Shown here in pieces: positions 6,933 through 10,205 of a stretch of DNA of 10,205 bases. The DNA is taken from NCBI GenBank assembly GCA_030613665.1, contig JAUWLN010000055.1, forward strand, positions 1-10,205, in the 5' to 3' direction. The stretch comes from Dehalococcoidia bacterium. Lineage in GTDB: Bacteria; Chloroflexota; Dehalococcoidia; Dehalococcoidales; RBG-16-60-22. The translations under genes and the position numbers were made by a program. The number at the start of each line of letters is the position of its first letter. Position 1 is the stretch's first letter. Below the pieces are notes generated by a model that was not told the DNA's origin, did no database searches, and saw only the letters and a program-made list of their open reading frames with translations.

Positions 6933-8171
6933 ATGCCGAAGATTTATTTTATTGACGTAACCAACCGCGATGGGGTGCAGACCGCCAAGCTTGGCCTGTC
7001 CAAGCTGGAAAAAACGCTGATGAACCTTTACCTGAATGAGATGGGCGTTTTTCAATCGGAATTCGGTTTTCCCACCACCAGGCATGAAACCATGTACCTC
7101 CAGGCGAATATCGAGCTGGCAGAGATGGGAGTCCTGCAGCCAATTCGACTGGAAGGCTGGGTCAGGGCCATCGCCAGCGACATTGAGACATCATTCAGAC
7201 TGGTACCGGATATCAAACACCTGAACCTTTCCATCTCCACATCAGCCCAGATGATAAACGGAAAATTCCAGGGCAGGAAGCAGCACGAAGACATCATCCA
7301 TGATATGACCGATGCCTTAGACGCGGCCAGAGCATTGGGGGCCGAGACGGTGGGGGTGAATGCCGAAGACGCATCGAGAACCGACATCAAATTCCTCACC
7401 AGGTTCGGCCTGGCAGCTAAAGAGCATGGGGCCGACCGCCTCAGGTACTGCGACACTCTTGGCTACGACAACCCGTTCACCATTTACGAGACCACCAAAA
7501 TTCTGGCGGAAAACACCGGCATGCCCATTGAAATTCACTGCCATGGCGACCTGGGGATGGCGGTGGCCAATTCTCTGGCCGGGGCAAAAGGCGCTATTGA
7601 CGGCGGCCAGGATACGTACATCAACACCACTGTGAACGGCATGGGAGAAAGGGCCGGCAACGCTGACCTGGTAGCGGTAATTCTGGCTTTAATTAAATCA
7701 AAGCAATTCGCTGGGCAGTATCAGTTGGGTCAGCCGATTGACCTCTCCAAATCGTTCAAGATAGCCAAGTTCGCCAGCTATGCTTTTGGCGTTGACATTC
7801 CGATGAACCAGCCCGGAGTCGGGGCGAATGCCTTTGCCCACGCCTCCGGCATTCACGCCGCCGGCGTGCTGAAAGACCCGGAGAACTACGAACTCTACGG
7901 CTTTGGGGAGCTGGGGCGCGGCGACCCGGTAACTGTAGAAACGGGGCGGGAAATTATCGCCGGACAGTACAGTGGTATTTCCGGCTTCAGTCACATAATG
8001 GGCAAAATAGAGGTTCACTTCAACAGTCGAGAGGAAGCCGCCGAGATTCTGGAACTTGCCCGCTATGCCAACGTCGAAGCGCAGAAACCGCTGGTTGAAG
8101 ATGAACTGCTCTTCATTGCCAAATACCCCAAGATAGCCAAAAAGCTGCTGACACTGACGCCGCTGGAATAA
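6933..8171 (+). CDS. DRE-TIM metallolyase: homocitrate synthase-like, possible Re-citrate synthase
   Basis: A 412-residue enzyme of the family that condenses acetyl-CoA with a 2-oxoacid (homocitrate synthase, isopropylmalate synthase, citramalate synthase, Re-citrate synthase). An (alpha/beta)8 barrel is implied by DVTNRDGVQT (residues 8-17, metal-binding D13 and catalytic R12), the HCHGDLG metal motif (H202, H204) and NGMGERAGN (235-243). The lid-region motif HASGIHAAGVLKD (303-315) follows. No C-terminal leucine-feedback LeuA domain is present. The DVTNRDGVQT form differs from the usual DTTLRDGEQ of LeuA and NifV, and no lysine, leucine or nif genes adjoin. A stand-alone Re-citrate synthase, as known in Clostridium kluyveri and Dehalococcoides, is therefore a reasonable alternative. 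ATG 6933 is chosen because AAAGGTGA (6917-6924) lies eight bases before it; an in-frame GTG at 6921 would lie within that site. Confidence 0.85.
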   Translation: MPKIYFIDVTNRDGVQTAKLGLSKLEKTLMNLYLNEMGVFQSEFGFPTTRHETMYLQANIELAEMGVLQPIRLEGWVRAIASDIETSFRLVPDIKHLNLSISTSAQMINGKFQGRKQHEDIIHDMTDALDAARALGAETVGVNAEDASRTDIKFLTRFGLAAKEHGADRLRYCDTLGYDNPFTIYETTKILAENTGMPIEIHCHGDLGMAVANSLAGAKGAIDGGQDTYINTTVNGMGERAGNADLVAVILALIKSKQFAGQYQLGQPIDLSKSFKIAKFASYAFGVDIPMNQPGVGANAFAHASGIHAAGVLKDPENYELYGFGELGRGDPVTVETGREIIAGQYSGISGFSHIMGKIEVHFNSREEAAEILELARYANVEAQKPLVEDELLFIAKYPKIAKKLLTLTPLE

Positions 8172-8192
8172 GCACGGACAGTATAAATTATC

Positions 8193-8216
8193 GGGGCTGC
8201 CGTTAAGTGCAGCCCT
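8193..8216 (+). terminator. Stem-loop after the synthase gene, weak terminator candidate
   Basis: GGGCTGC (8194-8200) pairs perfectly with GCAGCCC (8209-8215) around an 8-base loop, with a G-T pair possible outside. The following bases (TTCTCATTA) are only partly T-rich, so termination may be incomplete. The GTG that opens the trmO frame (8207) lies inside this hairpin, which could instead act on trmO translation. Confidence 0.4.
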
Positions 8217-8719
8217 TCTCATTATGGAAGTCACGCGAGAGGTGGCTGGAAATAGAAAGGCAGAAGTCCGACATTAACCTAAAGCCCATCGGCACCGTAA
8301 GGAACACGGTCCGGAAACCGCCCAAGCCGCCTTACGACTGGGATAACGTAGTGTCCCGCATTGAAATCGAACCCGAACTGACGGAGGCGCTCGATAATCT
8401 GGATGAATTCTCCCACATCATTGTCCTTTTCTGGATGGATAGACTGGCCAACAAACCTCTACTCTTGAAAATCCGCCCCAGGCACGACCCGAACCGCCCG
8501 CTCGTGGGGCTTTTCGCCAGCCGCGCTCCCAAAAGGCCCAATCCAATCGGAGAGACTACGGTGAGATTGCTAAAAAGGGAGGTCAATTTGCTTACCGTCT
8601 CAGGCCTGGATGCTCTTGATGGTACCCCGGTTATTGACATCAAGCCTTATCTGCCTAACTATGACGCCACAGCTGGCGCCAGAACACCCATCTGGCTCAA
8701 ACCACATTCAAAAAGTTGA
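8207..8719 (+). CDS. trmO: TrmO-like tRNA (m6t6A37) methyltransferase, TsaA/UPF0066 family
   Basis: TrmO uses S-adenosylmethionine to methylate N6-threonylcarbamoyladenosine at position 37 of certain tRNAs. The family core starts at LKPIGTVRN (residues 25-33 from GTG 8207), followed by LDEFSHIIVLFWMD (65-78), GLFASRAPKRPNPIG (101-115) and DALDGTPVIDIKPYLPNYD (135-153), all hallmarks of the beta-barrel fold. With 170 residues it is a short form without the C-terminal extension of E. coli TrmO. The start is uncertain. GTG 8207 follows an in-frame TAA and lies in a hairpin with a poor ribosome binding site. The best site, GAGGTGG (8239-8245), is six bases before an in-frame ATA at 8252, which would give a 155-residue protein. 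The family is certain; the N-terminus is not. Confidence 0.88.
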   Translation: MQPFSLWKSRERWLEIERQKSDINLKPIGTVRNTVRKPPKPPYDWDNVVSRIEIEPELTEALDNLDEFSHIIVLFWMDRLANKPLLLKIRPRHDPNRPLVGLFASRAPKRPNPIGETTVRLLKREVNLLTVSGLDALDGTPVIDIKPYLPNYDATAGARTPIWLKPHSKS

Positions 8720-8756
8720 CATCTTATGATGGGTTCTCCCAGAACACTTAAGACGG

Positions 8757-8785
8757 TTGACGTTAAGCTAAAATTGCTTAATAAT
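8757..8785 (+). promoter_or_regulatory. Promoter of the metal ABC transporter operon
   Basis: TTGACG (-35, 8757-8762), a 17-base spacer, and AATAAT (-10, 8780-8785, five of six bases). The start site would be near 8792, giving a leader of about 26 bases before ATG 8818. A palindrome fills the spacer, so this promoter is probably repressible. Confidence 0.55.
8763..8781. promoter_or_regulatory. 19-base palindrome in the promoter spacer, candidate metal-repressor operator
   Basis: TTAAGCTAAAATTGCTTAA is an inverted repeat of TTAAGC/GCTTAA around a 7-base centre. It abuts the -35 box and reaches the -10 box of the ABC transporter promoter. Length and outer TTA...TAA bases resemble DtxR/IdeR-type operators (about 11 of 19 positions agree with the classical DtxR consensus by eye). 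A Zur, Fur or MntR site cannot be excluded. The regulator gene is not in the window. Confidence 0.45.
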
Positions 8786-8817
8786 TATATCCGGACGGGC
8801 TACGTGGTGAGCAGAAA

Positions 8818-9576
8818 ATGACGGCTAAAGAACTGGTAAGGCTGGAGGATGTCTGGGTGTACTATGACAGCATCCCGGTACTGGAAGCGATAAACCTTTC
8901 CATAGAATCAAACGACTTTCTCGGCATCATCGGGCCCAACGGCGGCGGCAAGACCACGCTGCTCAAAGTAATCCTGGGGCTGATAAAACCAACCCGGGGT
9001 AAAGTCACCGTGCTGGGCATGCCGCCGGAGCGGGGAAGGAAACACATCGGCTACATTTCACAGTTCAACCTCTTCGACCACGATTTTCCCATCAGTGTAT
9101 TAGAAGTGGTCCTTATGGGCCGCTATAACAGGTCCGGTCTTATACAACGTCACCGCGAGGAAGACAGAAAAGCAGCCCTCGAAGCTCTGGAGACCGTGGA
9201 GATGCTTAACTACAAAGACCGGCAGATTGGCAAACTTTCCGGTGGCGAGCAGCAGCGCGTCTTCATTGCCCGCGCCCTGGCGACAAATCCGAAATTACTG
9301 CTACTTGACGAGCCCACCGCCAGCATTGACACGAGTATGCAGGCTGATTTCTACGAGCTGCTGGACAAATTAAAGGATAGCATGGCTATTGTCCTGGTGT
9401 CCCATGATGTTAGCGCGGTCTCCATTTATGTAAGTGAGATTGCCTGCCTGAACCACCAGCTGTTTTATCATGGCTCCAAAGAGGTATCGGCGGAAGAGCT
9501 GGAGAAGACATACCGCTGTCCGGTCCAGCTCATCGCCCACGGCACCGTGCCTCACCGGGTACTGAGGAAACATTAA
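8818..9576 (+). CDS. Metal ABC transporter ATP-binding protein (ZnuC/MntB/TroB-like)
   Basis: The cytoplasmic ATPase of an ABC importer, 252 residues, typical of the zinc/manganese/iron family. Motifs: Walker A GPNGGGKTT (39-47), Q-loop Q82 in YISQ, FPISVLEVVLMGR (90-102, characteristic of the metal branch), signature LSGGEQQR (140-147), Walker B LLLLDEP (160-166) and H-loop H196 in SHD. All catalytic residues are intact. ATG 8818 follows GGTGA (8806-8810) at seven bases. The ABC-3 permease starts three bases after its stop, so the two form one operon. A solute-binding protein is not seen and may lie beyond the window. Which metal is carried cannot be decided from the ATPase; zinc or manganese is most likely. 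Confidence 0.92.
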   Translation: MTAKELVRLEDVWVYYDSIPVLEAINLSIESNDFLGIIGPNGGGKTTLLKVILGLIKPTRGKVTVLGMPPERGRKHIGYISQFNLFDHDFPISVLEVVLMGRYNRSGLIQRHREEDRKAALEALETVEMLNYKDRQIGKLSGGEQQRVFIARALATNPKLLLLDEPTASIDTSMQADFYELLDKLKDSMAIVLVSHDVSAVSIYVSEIACLNHQLFYHGSKEVSAEELEKTYRCPVQLIAHGTVPHRVLRKH

Positions 9577-9579
9577 GCC

Positions 9580-10205
9580 ATGCTCGACGCACTTCAGTAT
9601 CAGTTCATGCAGAATGCCCTGCTGGCCGGCTTCCTGGCAGCCATCGCCTGCGGCATTGTCGGTGTCTACGTGGTGGTCAAGAAGATCGTTTTTATCAGCG
9701 GCGGCATTGCCCACGCCTCTTTCGGCGGTATCGGGCTGGGGTACCTGGTGGGCATAAATCCGGTGCTGGGGGCAATGGTCTTCGCCATCGCCTCATCGCT
9801 CGGCATCGGTCTGGTAACCAGACGGGCCCGGCTGCCCGAGGACACCGCCATCGGTATCCTGTGGGCAATGGGGATGGCACTGGGCATAATTTTCATCGGC
9901 CTGGCGCCGGGATACGCTCCCGACCTTTTCAGCTACCTCTTCGGCAACATCCTGACGGTACCGTTCTTCGATTTAATGCTGATGCTCGTCCTTGACGTGG
10001 TAATCATCGTGGTCGTCGCCTTGCTCTACAAGGGATTCCTGTACCTTTCTTTCGATGAAGAATTCAGCACCGTATCAGGTGTGCCCACTGAAAAACTGTA
10101 TCTTCTCCTGCTCTGCCTGATAGCCCTGACCGTGGTCGTCCTGATAAGGGTGGTCGGCATCATCCTGGTCATTGCTCTGCTCACCATCCCGGCGGCGCTG
10201 GCCCG
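9580..10205 (+). CDS. Metal ABC transporter permease, ABC-3 family (ZnuB/MntC/TroC-like), 3' partial
   Basis: ATG 9580 begins a frame still open at the window end: 208 complete codons of the usual 260-290. It starts MLDALQYQFMQNALLAGFLA, like ABC-3 permeases. SGGIAHASFGGIGLGYLVG (residues 40-58) matches the conserved second-helix region with its H45. FDEEFSTVSGVPT (158-170) is the cytoplasmic coupling loop that meets the ATPase, and VGIILVIALLTIPAALA (192-208) is the conserved late helix. At least six hydrophobic segments are visible. A GAGGAAA ribosome binding site (9564-9570) lies within the last codons of the ATPase gene, nine bases upstream. This protein forms the membrane channel for the metal ion delivered by a binding protein. 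About 60-80 residues are missing beyond the edge. Confidence 0.92.
   Translation, partial: MLDALQYQFMQNALLAGFLAAIACGIVGVYVVVKKIVFISGGIAHASFGGIGLGYLVGINPVLGAMVFAIASSLGIGLVTRRARLPEDTAIGILWAMGMALGIIFIGLAPGYAPDLFSYLFGNILTVPFFDLMLMLVLDVVIIVVVALLYKGFLYLSFDEEFSTVSGVPTEKLYLLLLCLIALTVVVLIRVVGIILVIALLTIPAALA

Noticed and set aside
6925..6938. Shared 12-mer TAGCCAGATGCC at the starts of the plsY remnant (1073-1084) and the synthase gene, with ATAGCCAG also before ftsY
   Set aside because: Short and partly explained by ribosome-binding-site spacing and ATG; ftsY shares only the first 7 bases of the 12-mer (8 with the preceding A of the synthase site). Probably coincidence without more examples.
8182..8187. 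TATAAA as a -10 box for trmO
   Set aside because: No acceptable -35 box lies 16-19 bases upstream and there is no extended TG, so a separate trmO promoter is not supported.
8716..8721. Perfect TTGACA at the end of trmO as a -35 box for the ABC operon
   Set aside because: No -10-like hexamer occurs 16-18 bases downstream (bases 8738-8745 read as a C/A-rich stretch). The TTGACG/AATAAT pair further down is better placed.
9370..9896. Minus-strand frames of 114 and 76 codons opposite the ABC transporter genes
   Set aside because: They are antisense to conserved Walker B, H-loop and ABC-3 helix regions and have no protein-like character of their own.

Overview
This window carries bacterial housekeeping and metabolic genes: two intact blocks and one damaged edge. 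Base composition is moderate (a little over half G+C). Several traits would suit an anaerobic member of the Chloroflexota, possibly Dehalococcoidia: a short FtsY with no acidic N-terminal domain, an Lgt with a cysteine-rich NGCCYG signature, and a homocitrate-synthase-like enzyme standing alone. That placement is inference from gene character, not from a marker gene.

Layout. Bases 2-1063 (+) hold the C-terminal part of the exonuclease RecJ, cut by the window edge. A ribosome binding site and the first ~21 codons of what looks like plsY (acyl-phosphate:glycerol-3-phosphate acyltransferase) follow at 1081. The gene breaks off at about 1143, where the 3' end of an oppositely oriented transporter begins. 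This is either an inversion breakpoint or an assembly misjoin.

Bases 6705 down to 1125 (-) form a tightly packed five-gene block: DUF503/YlxP-like protein, MrfA-type DUF1998 helicase, FtsY, Lgt and an MFS transporter. Gaps are 14, 54 and 15 bases, and the last pair overlaps by one base (TAATG). A good sigma70-type promoter reads into the block from the divergent intergenic region.

Bases 6933-8171 (+) encode a DRE-TIM metallolyase of the homocitrate synthase / Re-citrate synthase type, driven by an extended -10 promoter that faces the operon promoter. A 17-base palindrome lies between the two -35 boxes and could be a shared operator. A stem-loop and a TrmO-like tRNA methyltransferase gene follow.

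Bases 8818-10205 (+) begin a metal-type ABC transporter operon: ATPase, then an ABC-3 family permease cut by the window end. Its promoter has a 19-base palindrome spanning the -35/-10 spacer, which suggests control by a metal-sensing repressor.

I saw no tRNA, rRNA, CRISPR array or recognisable insertion sequence. The most unusual points are the plsY breakpoint, the two palindromic operator candidates, and two genes (ftsY, trmO) whose strongest ribosome binding site is best spaced for an ATA codon rather than for the available GTG.
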